Below are positions 41,910-52,412 of a DNA stretch of 64,000 bases, piece after piece. A model generated the notes under the pieces. That model was given only the letters and a program-made list of their open reading frames with translations. It searched no databases and was not told the DNA's origin. Source of the stretch: Bremia lactucae (taxonomy: Eukaryota > Oomycota > Peronosporomycetes > Peronosporales > Peronosporaceae); the NCBI RefSeq assembly GCF_004359215.1, contig NC_090617.1:394981-458980 (forward strand), given 5' to 3'. A program made the position numbers and the translations under genes. Positions within the stretch are counted from its first letter, which is position 1, and every line of letters begins with the position of its first letter.

Positions 41910-42720
41910 ATGGACATGTTAGATGATAGTGGGAATACGCATCACATTTCCCGTGAAAGCTACTCCTTTCTAAGTGACATAGAAAGGAGTGCGGTCGAAG
42001 GAATGAGTTCGACCGTAGGAAACGATGCAATCTTGGCAACGCTGTCCAATTTGGACAGGGATGCCCTCCATTCAGCCATCGCCAAGTTTATACAACATGA
42101 ACTTGACGAGATGAAGGAAACGGTAGCCTTGCTGAATCAGCAAGGCTCTCAACAGGCAGAACTGTTGAGATTACAACAGGTACAGACCCCTGTACCTGGG
42201 ATGACGCAAACGCGTCGTCCCGAAACTCTAAAAATTGACATCTCAAAATATAGGGGAGTCGAAGAAGACTCCCTTTTAAGAAGGTTTGTCGAAATAGACG
42301 ATGCCATAAGGGCACGTCACATTATCGACGAGCAAATGCAAATCGCATTCGCTCAATCAAATCTGACAGGTCGTGCCAAAACTTGGGCATTGGGCCTTAA
42401 GTTACGCGACCCATATGTCTTTGGATCGCTAGAGGTTATTAAAGCCCGGCTCAAAAGACGTTTTAACCGCATAGTGCTGAGTTCAGAGCTCGATTAGAGC
42501 TTCTGAAACTCAAGCAAGACAAGCGTGATGTTTACGCTTATGCCCAGCACATACGACGCTTAGCGAGTTGTACAACAAACAACCCAGTTATCAACACACT
42601 TGATTACGGTGTTCATGCAAGATCCTACGGATGGTCTCGTAAAGACCCACCTGTTCCGCTTGGACCTGGATACGCTTAAAGAAGCAATATCCGTTGCGAA
42701 GAAGAGGACTTTAGCTTGAC
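41910..42720 (+). pseudogene. A4 gag
   Basis: ATG 41910 opens MDMLDDSGNTHHISRESYSF and runs 195 codons: an N-terminal helical region (IAKFIQHELDEMKETVALLN), then the gag core (DDAIRARHIIDEQMQIAFAQ, NLTGRAKTWALGLKLRDPYV). A frameshift at about 42490 moves the rest (LLKLKQDKRDVYAYAQHIRR ... TVFMQDPTDGLVKTHLFRLD) to another frame. The zinc knuckle expected near 42740 is missing. The part 42126-42273 consists of five back-to-back inverted repeats while still coding. Confidence 0.8.
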
Positions 42721-42959
42721 ACAGGCTCAAGCTAGTTCGTCATCGTATCGTCCTCCAAGACGACACGAGCTGATCGCGGCTCCGACGCTGTTGCGAAATC
42801 GCTAGGCGGACCGCCAAAAGACGGTCGGGGTCAGTAGGGGCGCAACACCCTACTGATCCAGCAACCTCAAGAAAATTTGCAAATCTCTCGACTAAAGTTT
42901 CTTCAGACACACAATCATTATGTGTCTCTCCACCTGGTGATGAGGTATCCCTCATTACC

Positions 42960-43616
42960 TTGAAGTTAAAAGTGATAAATGATTTGTCATTTAGAGCCCT
43001 AGTGGACTCTGGAGCGTCGAATAACTTTATTCGTCGCCAGTCACTAGAGGGTCGTAGGCTCAAATATGTTGAGCGCGACATCCCTCCAACGAGGATGACA
43101 GTGCGTCTAGCGACAGGCGCATCAATAACAGTAATGAAACGCGTAGTGAAATTTCACTACACGTTAAGAGATTTACAGTATGATGATGGTTTCATCGTAC
43201 TGGATTTGGATGTCAAATTTGATGTCATCCTAGGTCTACCTTGGCTCAGAAACTATGAGCCAAGGATCAGCTGGCAGCATCGATCCGTGAAGATGCCTGC
43301 CACTTGTTTATCAGATGGCCATCTGATGAACGTCTTAGAGCGTCCACAAACGTGTGGATGTACTACGAGTGAGTGCGATGGCATCACTTGTGGTTCGGTC
43401 GTTAGTACGACTGCACAAGATCACAGTGTGATTACTTATCACCCTGTGGAGTCAGCTGCCGGCGGCTGTGCGAATGCACAGGCAGCGCCGAAGTTCCACC
43501 ACTCGAAGAAGTCGAGTGGATTGAGACATGAATGTACGCCTAGCGGGCGACATTCAAGTAGTATGCCGGTTGCCCCAAAGGGACAACACGATGATTCTAG
43601 GCCGAGTAGAGAGTAG
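42960..43616 (+). pseudogene. A4 aspartic protease and linker
   Basis: The frame covers FRALVDSGASNNFIRRQSLE with an intact catalytic D-S-G-A, the flap-like segment MTVRLATGASITV, and DVKFDVILGLPWLRNYEPRI, which ends the retropepsin fold. The linker then runs Cys- and Ser-rich (PQTCGCTTSECDGITCGSVV) to a stop at 43616. Retropepsins process Gag-Pol. The domain itself looks intact, but it is separated by frameshifts from gag and RT. Confidence 0.8.
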
Positions 43617-43710
43617 ATCGAGAGGACCCGACTGAGATAGCGCAATCTCAGTCGGAAGACGTTGAGGGAATAAGTCCCACGTACTTGATGAGAAATCTCC
43701 TCAAATAGTT

Positions 43711-44420
43711 AATTTGGATGGATTTTATCAGATCCGTATGCGTGAACGGTGTGCGAGTAGTGCGGCGCCTTCGGCACGGCCAGGTGCCATATTCGTTTTA
43801 TTAAGACAGTATACTAGAAGTCAGTTTTGATCTTAAAAAGCGATCTCCATCACAGTCTTACGCATTGGACTGAGATTGTTTCTTACAGCGCGTGTGAAAA
43901 TTGATAGTATTTATTCTTCTTTAGAATAAGGTGGTTCCTGCATTATGCGGAACGACATGACGGATGGCATCATCAATCATGGTTTCCGCCTGGTCTTGCC
44001 CAAAAGGAAAGCTCGCATCAGCGACGATATTAAGTCGCCCTGGTTTATATTGTCTGAAAAGTCTACTCCTCACAATAAATATTCCTTAATGCTCATCACG
44101 CGTCGAAGTTAACAACGACGCGAGTGATATCGATGTCAAAGAAATCGACATCGAACACCTGTGGTGCATAGTGCATCCACGTTTACCTCGTACTGTAATC
44201 GGCAATCACATTTGAATTTTGCCAACCGTTTTACAAGACGTGGAGCATGTCAGCTTCTTGCCATCCACGTAACTATCTTTCTTAACGAAGCTAATAAAAA
44301 TACCGCTCTTATGCTTATCTTTCAAGCCTCGACTTCTGCAATGAGCTCGACTGGACCTTGTTGCAATTTGTGGTTGGTCCGTTGAAACGAGGCCATTGAG
44401 ATGGAGGGGCCAGGTTGGAG
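43711..44420 (+). other. Mosaic block inserted between A4 protease and RT
   Basis: Flanks join when compared with A2 (around 6240 on the minus strand), so about 700 bp are extra here. The block starts with an RT-like piece (DGFYQIRMRER, 43720-43750). Later it contains parts resembling minus-strand family A sequence seen at 2010-2090 and 3590 (for example CTACTCCTCACAAT and GCTCATCACGCGTCGAAG). It appears to be scrambled family A sequence captured into the element. Confidence 0.55.
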
Positions 44421-44737
44421 TAACTAGACTTCAAGATGCCGAGGAAATAATTCCTCGACAGCCTGTGGATATATCCCAGGAAGAAACCGAGACAATAAAT
44501 GTCTCGGTTAATAACGGTAAAGAGTAGGCGCTTATACTCTAACTCTGTATGCGCCTCCGAAGTTACCTACGGAGATAACTCAATTACCAACCTAGATCCT
44601 AAGCGGTTCTTGAGGGATCTGCATGGTGGCAAAATCAAGCAGATCTGCGTACTCGTCACAGCGGACGATTACGTAACCGACATTAGGTCAGCTGTAATTT
44701 TTTTGCAGAGAACGAACGGGTTCTCAGCAGCTCATCG

Positions 44738-46427
44738 ATGGACCAAAGTGTCCTCGATGTGAAGACTCGGATTAAAAGATACAGTACTCAATCTTGGGAG
44801 TCACTCAAGGGAAATCGTCTATACGAGGATTTAATAGAATTCAAAGATGTATTCCCTGAAGCAGTTCCATGCGAGTTGCCTAAGGATAAAGGCACTCGAC
44901 ATGAGATCGAGCTCAAATCGGGCTCGAAGTAATGAAGCAGTGGCCACTGCCTCGTGAACAAGTACTTGCGATCGATAAGTTCTCTACCGATCGAGTAAAA
45001 GCAGGCCATGTAAGGGAGTCAACCTCTCCACATAGCTGTCTGACCTTCTGTGTGCGAAAGGTCACAGGAGGGTGGCGGATAGTGCACGCATTCAACAAAC
45101 TGAATGCTGCGACAGTATCGGCTCAAACGCCGATAACGAGATAAGACGTAATCATAGATGGTATGTCTAAGAGTACGATCTTTTTGTCTATGGATCTGAT
45201 GGATGGGTTCTATCAAATTCTTATGCGCGAACGGGACACCCCGTACACAGCAGTGAGCACTCCTAGTGGGATGCTTTGGGAATGGCTAGTGATGCCTCAG
45301 GGGCTCAGTAACGCCCCTGCAACATTCAACAGATGCGTAACAAATCTGTTGAGATCGGTGCGGGAATTCACGCCGGGTTATATTGACGATGTATTCGTCC
45401 ATAGCCGGGCCATGGACGGTAAGACTAACGTGGAAGCTCATAAAACTCACGTTCGTCAAGTTCTTACACTTATGCGAAAAAATAAGTTGTATGCAAATCT
45501 CAAGAAGTGTTTATTCGCTGCAAGCAAAATACCACTTCTTGGGTGCATCGTCGGTAAACATGGCGTGCGCCCTGATCCCGAAAAGATCAAGGCAATCCCC
45601 GACTGGCCAGTTCCAGTCAATGTCAAGGGACTTAGAAAGTTCCTTGGTTTAGCGGCGTACTTGCACAAGTACTTTCGCAATTATGCAGAGATGACAGTTC
45701 ATCTCTCTCGTCTCTTGAAAAAAGACGAGAAATGGTTATGGAACGCTGGTTGTCAGCGTTCGTTTGATGGTATCAAGCAAAGCTTGATGCAACCGCCCAT
45801 CTTGGCGATTGCAGATCAAAACAGACCATTCCATGTGGTCTGTAACGCCAGCGATTTCGCAATCGGCTGCGCGTTAATGCAATACGATACAGACGGCGCG
45901 GAGCGCGTCGTCTGTTACGAATCGCGTCAGCTGCTACCAGCTGAACGCAGTTACCCAGTGCATGACAAGGAACTCCTCGCCATGAAATATGCATTGGCTA
46001 AATTTAGGGTCTACCTCCTCGGAGATAGACCGTTCATCGTAAATACAGACCATGCGTCATTACGCACGGCCGTAAATAGCCCACATCGCTCGCAAAGAAT
46101 GGCGAGGTGGCTATCCTTCTTCGCGGAGTTTAATTTCTCCGTCGAATATACACCAGGACGACTTAATGTCGTCGCTGATGCGTTATCACGCCGACCCGAT
46201 TTCGAGTCAGCAGTGCACTCCAACAGTGAAAGTGATCTTACTGTTGCAACACTCACTACGAGTGTTCCGTCATCAACCTTAGTTAATGACATAAAGAAAG
46301 CCTACAGAGAAGATAAAGATCTTCGTTGTTTGATGGATCATCTAATGAATCCATCTGATAAATCTTTTAAAGGTAAACCAGTTTATATCGATCGTCATCC
46401 GATCGATACACAACACATAACGGTTTA
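44738..46427 (+). pseudogene. A4 reverse transcriptase and RNase H
   Basis: Pre-RT at 44738-44932 (VFPEAVPCELPKDKGTRHEI). RT: VRKVTGGWRIVHAFNKLNAA, stop at 45144, then the main frame from 45163, MSKSTIFLSMDLMDGFYQIL, MLWEWLVMPQGLSNAPATFN, catalytic FTPGYIDDVFVHSRAMDG (YIDD), thumb IPLLGCIVGKHGVRPDPEKI and connection KFLGLAAYLHKYFRNYAEMT. RNase H: FHVVCNASDFAIGCALMQYD, YPVHDKELLAMKYALAKFRV, NTDHASLRTAVNSPHRSQRM and DALSRRPDFESA. Catalytic residues of both domains are present. The frame leaves the true path after NPSDKSFKG near 46375. Confidence 0.85.
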
Positions 46428-47201
46428 TTGTATTACACAGCCGTTACCGGCGACACCCCACGTGTTGTCGTCCCAACTCACAATGATTTTCGCTTGCGCA
46501 TCATGTATGAGTGTCATGATGCACCGACAAGTAAGCATCGTGGACGTGAGATAACCTACCTCACAGTAAGTCGCGACTTTAACTGGGCCCGCGAGCATCA
46601 GTTCGTGCGCAAGTACATTCGCGCTTGCGAGGTATGTCAACGGGTGAAGTCTAGCCCTTCATCCCGTGCACCTCTTCAACCTCTGCCACTTCGGCAGAGT
46701 GTTGGCAGTCTGTATCTATGGACTTCGTCTTCGGATTTCCCGAAGACGACCACAGAAACAATGGAATCCTTGTTTTTGTAGACAGATTCAGCAAGATGGT
46801 ACATCCTGCTACGGTACCAGAGTCGATTACGGCTCCAGGTCGTGCCCGTGTTTTTATCGACACGGTATTCAAACTTCATGATTTGCCCCGTGAATTGGTC
46901 TCGGATAGAGATCCAAGATTCACGGCGGAGTTCTGGCAATCCTTGTTCCGATCTCTTGGAACACGGCTGACTATGTCAATATCCGATCACCCGGAAACGG
47001 ATGGTCAAACAGAACGCGTAAATCGCGTCCTCGAAGAGATACTTCGAGGTTACGTCCAATCGTATCCGAATTGGAGCGAGATTTTACCGATGGGCGAATT
47101 CGCCATCAATAATTCGGTGCATGCGTCTACAACGCATACACCGTTCATTGTGAATGGCTTACGCCATCCTCGCATACCCACCCAATTAGAGGGATCCTCT
47201 C
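46428..47201 (+). pseudogene. A4 integrase, full core but 3' truncated
   Basis: HHCC module: YECHDAPTSKHRGREITYL ... RACEVCQRVKSSPSS. The core in the next frame (46718-47266) carries MDFVFGFPEDDHRNNGILVF, then LVSDRDPRFTAEFWQSLFRS, and SDHPETDGQTERVNRVLEEI, supplying all three acidic residues. The C-terminal module is cut after VNGLRHPRIPTQLEGS at the junction with C2 (47201). One frameshift separates the zinc module from the core. Confidence 0.85.
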
Positions 47202-47760
47202 CCAACCACTTACGCAATCATTTTTGTTTTGAGGAACCGGCCAATATACTATGGCTTTTACCTTAGCGTGATCCGCTTTAAGGCCTCGCTTCCCAATGAA
47301 GCATCCTAAAAAAGGAAATTCTTTTCGCCAAAATGCATTTCGATGCATTGGCATACAAATTATATGTCCGCATACACTCAAGCACTGTTCGCAAATGCTC
47401 TCAATGATTCCACATCCGACCGACCTTGCTCCGCACAACAATGGACAACAATGTCATCCAAATAAGTCGATTGGTATATACCAAATCTTAGAATTCCTCA
47501 ATGAAGGAAAAATGGATCCGTATGATCTTTAAGGATCGATGATCTTATCGGTTACACCATTTTACAAGCGTATGTAATTGCTCATACGTATCGCTTTGTG
47601 AGGGTATAAATGCTTCGCGTCTCCCCTGTCTTGGAGTAAAGACAATACGCCTCTTAGAGTTTGGGACATTTACGTCTCCAAAAGCTCCAGCCTGTATGGG
47701 TTCTATACCAGATATGGTGTCTAATTTGACATCCGACAAGGAGTTAGGTAACTAAACTTC
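47202..47760 (-). pseudogene. C2 RT thumb piece and linker end
   Basis: The minus strand 47441-47202 reads FWRKEFPFLGCFIGKRGLKA DH, matching the C1 thumb region (about 34220-34400). Directly above it, 47470-47760 matches the C1 pre-RT linker (about 35020-35520, for example GAATTCCT..AAGGA and CATCCGACAAGGAGTTAGGT). The polymerase blocks between are deleted. Confidence 0.65.
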
Positions 47761-47821
47761 TATTACCAGCAAATTTTTACGTGTCGCTTCACGAGCTTTA
47801 GAAGGGTTTCACCCAAAATGT

Positions 47822-48031
47822 CCTGGCGAACCGCCAATAGTGTCACTATTGACACTCAGTATGGTGCCACCTCGGCCGGCCATACTCGGTGTAATTAACG
47901 TGCCACTCCACGTGTTTCAGGGATATTGCACCCTTGAGGTCCTGGCAAACCGCCAATAGTATCACTACTGACACTCAGTATGGTGCCACCTCGGCCGGCC
48001 ATAATCGGTGGACTAGACGTGCCACTCCGTC
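47822..48031 (-). repeat. C2 linker tandem repeats
   Basis: Two copies of the unit known from C1, starting at 47822 and 47941 (119-bp spacing); the second is cut short near 48031. They share CACTCAGTATGGTGCCACCT and GTGCCACTCC. Confidence 0.8.
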
Positions 48032-48241
48032 GAGTGACACTCGTTGTAATAACGATTTACTGAATGTTGAAAGCATTAATGGCCTAAGGCCGAGTCATCA
48101 TGGGTGTTATATCCATCAGATATGTGGAGTGGCATGTTAACCGAGTGTGGTCGGCCGAGGTGGCACCATACTGAGTGTCAGTAGTGACACTATTGGCGGT
48201 TCGCCAGGACCTCAAGGGTGCAATGTCCCTGAGATACGTGG
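48031..48241. repeat. Inverted linker segment in C2
   Basis: Compared with C1 (35820-35903 plus one repeat unit), this segment is reverse-complemented. It begins CGTCGAGTGACACTCG, ends CCTGAGATACGTGG, and is followed by AGTACGTGCCGTT in the normal orientation. It contains one inverted repeat unit (48138-48241). Confidence 0.8.
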
Positions 48242-48697
48242 AGTACGTGCCGTTCCACTTCCTTCTTCTGAGTCGGGCTCGGAATTAATGTTTCCAACAT
48301 TAGAGTTTATTAACCCAGACATTTCAATGTCTAAAACACTGACAGACTCAGTCAATGATCCGCGCCAATAGCGCTGTTATTGCCTAGCAAAGGTGGGTTC
48401 GTGACTCTTTAAAGCTTTACCCGATACATTGCGCGTTGTGCCTTAAGTCTTGGACCTCCAATCGATCCATGGCTCATGGCGTTCAAGCCAGGCCATACCA
48501 AGGATGAGATCATATCGAATCCAAATGAAGGACGAGACAGCGTTCCATACTGTCAAAGTCCAGAAACTTTATACCTAAGTTCAATGGAACTTTAGGAACA
48601 ACGACACGAGTCCTAGTCGCTAAGCGAACAGTGATTGAATCACTTTCATGCGCTTCAAGCGTCCTATCGTATGTTGACTTTCTTCAAAGGAAAAACG

Positions 48698-49140
48698 TCA
48701 TGCATAATTGCAAGACGCTCCGGAGTCAATAAAAGTTGACCATGGCTTATCAAAGCACTTCACAGTCGCTTGAGCGACTAACAAGCCAGGATTGTACTCA
48801 CGCCCCGTGCCATTGCGCAGCGAGCTAATGGAACTAGGTCCTACTTCACAGTCGCTTGAGCGACTAATAGCCAGGCTTGTACTCACGCCCCGTGCCATTG
48901 CGCAGCGAGCTGTCACCTCTTAGAGGTTCAACGGAGCCTAGATCTTATTCAGTATGGCGCCCCGCACGGGCGCCCCGCATACTGGGTATCGACGTTTTCC
49001 CGCACCGTTCCAGATTTCTGGTATAGGTCGAAATTGGTGCTCGTTCGAGCTTTACGCATCTTTCGTAGGGGACAGGCCGGACGTAAATGTTTCGTGCTTC
49101 CGCACATATAACATCTACGGATGTCCTTATGCTGTCCCAC
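48698..49140 (-). pseudogene. C2 protease start and nucleocapsid zinc knuckle
   Basis: The minus strand 49140-48949 reads GQHKDIRRCYMCGSTKHLRP ACPLRK, an intact CX2CX4HX4C zinc knuckle. Further down, 48916-48698 reads GREYNPGLLVAQATVKCFDK PW and then FIDSGASCNYA with the catalytic Asp intact. A partial duplication of the VAQATVK region lies between. Frames are not continuous. Confidence 0.7.
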
Positions 49141-49286
49141 AGCTTGTAAATTCTCTTCTCCTTCTTAAATGAGGCTTCAAGGCATGTGTTCCGGTCTACT
49201 AGACCATATCCATGTGCTCGAAGAGCTTGTACGGTAAACAGGCGTGCTAACGCGAGCAGACTTAAAGTCGAACTCAGTGCGTAGCA

Positions 49287-50027
49287 CTACGGCAACTGCC
49301 TCTTCGAAAGTAGCAGCATGTTTACATAGTTCCTTCTGGGCAACGCCCTCATTGATACTCCCATAAAGGTTGTAACAACAATTGCTTCTTGCACCGGGCC
49401 TTGATGGATAGATGCAATGAGAGTTTTTAACTCCTTGACCAAGTATCCTAGAGTTCGTTTATCGTGTCGAGTCGCTAGGAGCCGTCCTCGCATGCGGAAA
49501 GACTGATCAGGCGGTGTAAACATGCAAGTCATTTGCTGTTTCAGGAATTCCCATGAAGGGAAAGCATCGTTTATGGACATACTGCACGATAGTGCCCACT
49601 ACATCGATCTACCTCCGAGTTTAAAAATGACCATAGCCACCTTTTCCGGTTCTGTGAGAACAAGGCGGAATGAATGGACATCTCCATCTGCTAAATCCAA
49701 AAAGGGAGATTTTCTTCCTCTTTTCCTTTAAATGTCTTCACATTGACAGCTAGAGGGCGACCCTTTGGCTCTAAATCTGGTACAGAGATGTACCGGGTTG
49801 GCATAGATGCCTCTTAGTGATCTTGTACCTGGCCGATCTAGAGAGGCTTCATATCGCATGAAGGCTTCAAGCCTTGCATGCAGGACCTCTGGTCCCTGGG
49901 AGATAATGAACTTCACATGTTCAAGCCCAAAAAACGTTTTAAGCTTGTCAGAAGCTGCGCGTTCCGTCTCTGAAAGTTCTGGAATCTTTTTCAATTCAGT
50001 GGGATAATTAGTCTTGTAAAGACTCAA
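49287..50027 (-). pseudogene. C2 gag
   Basis: The minus-strand frame from ATG at 50027 reads MSLYKTNYPTELKKIPELSE and RAASDKLKTFFGLEHVKFII, running 99 codons to 49728. After a break, 49580-49287 reads MSINDAFPSWEFLKQQMTCM FTPPDQSFRMRGRLLATRH, a typical gag core end. Gag type differs from families A and B. Confidence 0.7.
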
Positions 50028-50055
50028 GCGTAGATTAATTACGAGTGCTACCAGG

Positions 50056-50540
50056 TGTAGCGGAGCTTTTTAGCTCCTGAAGTCTGAGAAAGACTAATAA
50101 ACTCAGCGAGACTCCCAGTTCTATAGAACCAATTGGTTTAACAACTCAGGGAGTCGTACGAGCTAATAAACCCTGATAAATCCTAGTTCAAGGGGTTCAG
50201 GAGTTCGTAGAACCAAGTGACAACTAGTGTCCAAGAGGATATACCTTAGAAAGGCTTCTATCTCTAACAAGTTAATTCGCAAGCCTTAGGAAGGCACTTA
50301 ACGCCTTAATATCAAAAGGGGAACTGCACTTTATTTTATTATTTAATCTAAATCCTTACTCTAGCTAATTTAAAAATAGATTTCGGCTGCCAGATTTATA
50401 TCTGGCGGCAACCACATTTGTTACCCATTAAAAATGGGAGTCAAGTAATTTATTATTTTAGAATAGGATAAAAGAGTATTTTACTCATAAAGTAAATGTA
50501 CCACAACAACGGTTCTACAATTGATGTGTACCCCATTACA
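50056..50540 (-). repeat. C2 5' LTR (485 bp)
   Basis: On the minus strand it starts TGTAATGGGGTACACATCAA at 50540 and ends CTCCGCTACA at 50056, followed by CC and the primer-binding site TGGTAGCACT (50053-50044). An A+T-rich middle and a conserved GCCAGAT..ATCTGGC hairpin near 50390-50410 are present. Confidence 0.8.
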
Positions 50541-50903
50541 ATATTGATGCAATAAGACATTAGTTCTATTTATTGGTTGATTTAAGTTTAAAACAACCCC
50601 CTTAATCGTCACAAGACACGATTGAGCGGTGCGCAAGGATGCGCCATACATAGTTTGTTGTCAATATAATAAAGTCATTAGTGATAGAGGATCATTACGT
50701 AGGAGCTTAATATATTAATAGAATTTTGCTTTTCTCTATTCTAACAGCCTTCGAACTAACCTTTAGTAGCTAAGACTCCTTAGCTACCTGTAATCTTCCT
50801 ATGCACGTCGTGTACGTGAAGTAACCGAGCCACTACACTTCACTGAAATTAGTGTAGGTTGTCTAGTGCTGCAAACATAATTAGCATAGGTGGCCCGTTA
50901 CAG
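50541..50903 (+). repeat. Family A LTR, 3' part
   Basis: It begins ATATTGATGCAATAAGACAT and ends GGTGGCCCGTTACA, matching 23322-23674 of the A3 LTR. Its first 150 bases are absent, replaced by the C2 LTR. No primer-binding site follows. From 50904 to the gap at 51004 nothing is recognised. Confidence 0.8.
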
Positions 50904-51003
50904 TAGAATGACTTGTCTGGCTCATATCTCGGTTTTGGATGATAATTTAATATTGCTTCAATGCGGATCGAGTTACTTGCAAGCGAATCCGCTTAGTACT
51001 ATG

Positions 51004-51103
51004 NNNNNNNNNNNNNNNNNNNNNNNNNNNNNNNNNNNNNNNNNNNNNNNNNNNNNNNNNNNNNNNNNNNNNNNNNNNNNNNNNNNNNNNNNNNNNNNNN
51101 NNN
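51004..51103. other. Assembly gap (100 N)
   Basis: Run of 100 N, a conventional unknown-size gap. Confidence 1.
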
Positions 51104-52412
51104 AAGCCACAACATTTATACGTCGAAATAATATTCATTATTATTCCTCCTATTAGTAATAAAAATTATGTGACGCGTTATACTTGTTGGAATAATTCCA
51201 ATGGGCAATAGGTTCTGTATTTTTGTCGCAGCTCTTTTACATTATTATCGCAGGGCCAATTCTTTCAAAAAACGAATGAAGCGCTAGTGTGTAGAATACT
51301 CTCTGTTTCGTACAACTACCCTTAGCTTTATTAAGAATTAAGCAATTACTAATCAATACAACCATAATATTCTCTTAAAAGTGGTTTATAGCTTTGCGAG
51401 ATAATAAAAGGTCTTAAGATTTTTGTCGAATGCTATGTTCATCCAGCTATCATGTAATAATTGCTCTCTATATCAACCTCTACTTCGCATTGGATTTTAT
51501 CATGTTTATATACACTTTCCTGGAATTGGGGAAAAAAAGTCATGTTGCGTTGCAATTTTAGCATTTCTGTAGTTTATGCACCCAAATACAATCGTTTTGC
51601 GTCAATCGTTCGACGTCAGGAGTGTGTCTCAGCATATATGCAATGATTGTATGCATAGATCCATCCATGCTATTTAGCTGTATTGACATGTCGCTTATTA
51701 AGAATTCCGATGTCTCGCTTTGAAAGCAGTGTTAATTACTAAGCCGTGTACAACAGAATGAGCTAAAATTCGGCGTCAATTTAATGGAAATTTGTAATTG
51801 GTTACGATGCAGTGCTGCAAATCTTAGTTGCGGAAAACTGTGTCATTGTCTTTGTTACACTTGCTACAGGCCACTTCGAACGATAAAGCTTTCCGTGGAC
51901 AATGGCTGGCATTTGCGAGTGATCGCATCTTGTGCAACAACGTGCGTCGATTGGTGCCGGAAGCGTGGGAATAAGATGCATTTGGTGCTGAATACTTGGT
52001 CTGCAGCAAAAAAGCCGAACCCTATTCACGACGAGCTGTTGCCTAAGGAGTCTATTTTCTGCCTTAATAATTCCTTTTGTATTGCCTTGCCGGTCAGTGA
52101 CTCTGCTGCGAAATCCGCATCTGTATTTAGAGAAAAAAAAATTGTTAGTGTGTAGTACGACACGGCCTTGCTGCTTGCTAAATGCTTGATACTTGTATGG
52201 GGTTGCACTCAGGTGCAACGACTTACAAACTTCAAGATAACACGTGACGCGACACACGCACGAACAGCTAAAGCTTGTACCTGCTGTGTGGGAGTCGCAG
52301 TGTCGCCATCAGAGAGCGGGCAGTTCGCTGTGGTTGGTGGGTTGTTCTGGCCCTCAGTTTGAGTCCAAGTACAAGACGAACAGCCCCTTACATAGTTGAC
52401 GAGAGGGACTCC
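51104..52412. other. Intergenic region, no supported gene
   Basis: AT-rich to about 51780. Overlapping open stretches on both strands at 51784-52257 are Cys-containing but match no family I know, lack splice or start support and run against each other, so neither is called. The 5' region and promoter of the three-repeat gene lie in the last few hundred bases. Confidence 0.5.

Larger units (their letters stand above)
41803..47201 (+). mobile_element. Ty3/gypsy family A element A4, best-preserved copy
   Basis: Plus-strand element: a 57-bp LTR remnant (41803-41859), primer-binding site (41862-41871), gag (41910-42720), protease (42960-43616), a foreign block (43711-44420), RT/RNase H (44738-46390) and integrase (46428-47201). 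It is cut at 47201, in the integrase C-terminal part, by the family C element C2. It has the longest open pol frame in the window (45163-46554) but is still broken by frameshifts and the missing 3' end. Confidence 0.88.
47202..50540 (-). mobile_element. Ty3/gypsy family C element C2
   Basis: Minus-strand element, high to low: LTR 50540-50056, primer-binding site 50053-50044, gag 50027-49287, nucleocapsid 49140-48949, protease 48916-48698, linker with repeats and a flipped part (48241-47822), then a short RT piece 47460-47202. RT is deleted between blocks that lie 500 bp apart in C1, and everything beyond the thumb is missing. Protease and zinc-knuckle residues are better preserved than in C1. 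A short duplicated stretch (AGTCGCTTGAGCGACTAA region, 48760-48910) lies inside the protease region. Confidence 0.8.

Noticed and set aside
31188..51300. Shared GTGTGTAGAATA at about 31188 and 51289 as ends of one repeat
   Set aside because: Only about a dozen bases match and nothing beyond them aligns.
51784..52257. Overlapping ORFs of 123 (plus) and 151 (minus) codons
   Set aside because: They oppose each other, match no family I know and have no start or splice support.
52275..52412. 46-codon N-terminal extension of the three-repeat protein
   Set aside because: It starts at TTG, not ATG; the in-frame ATG at 52413 has better context.
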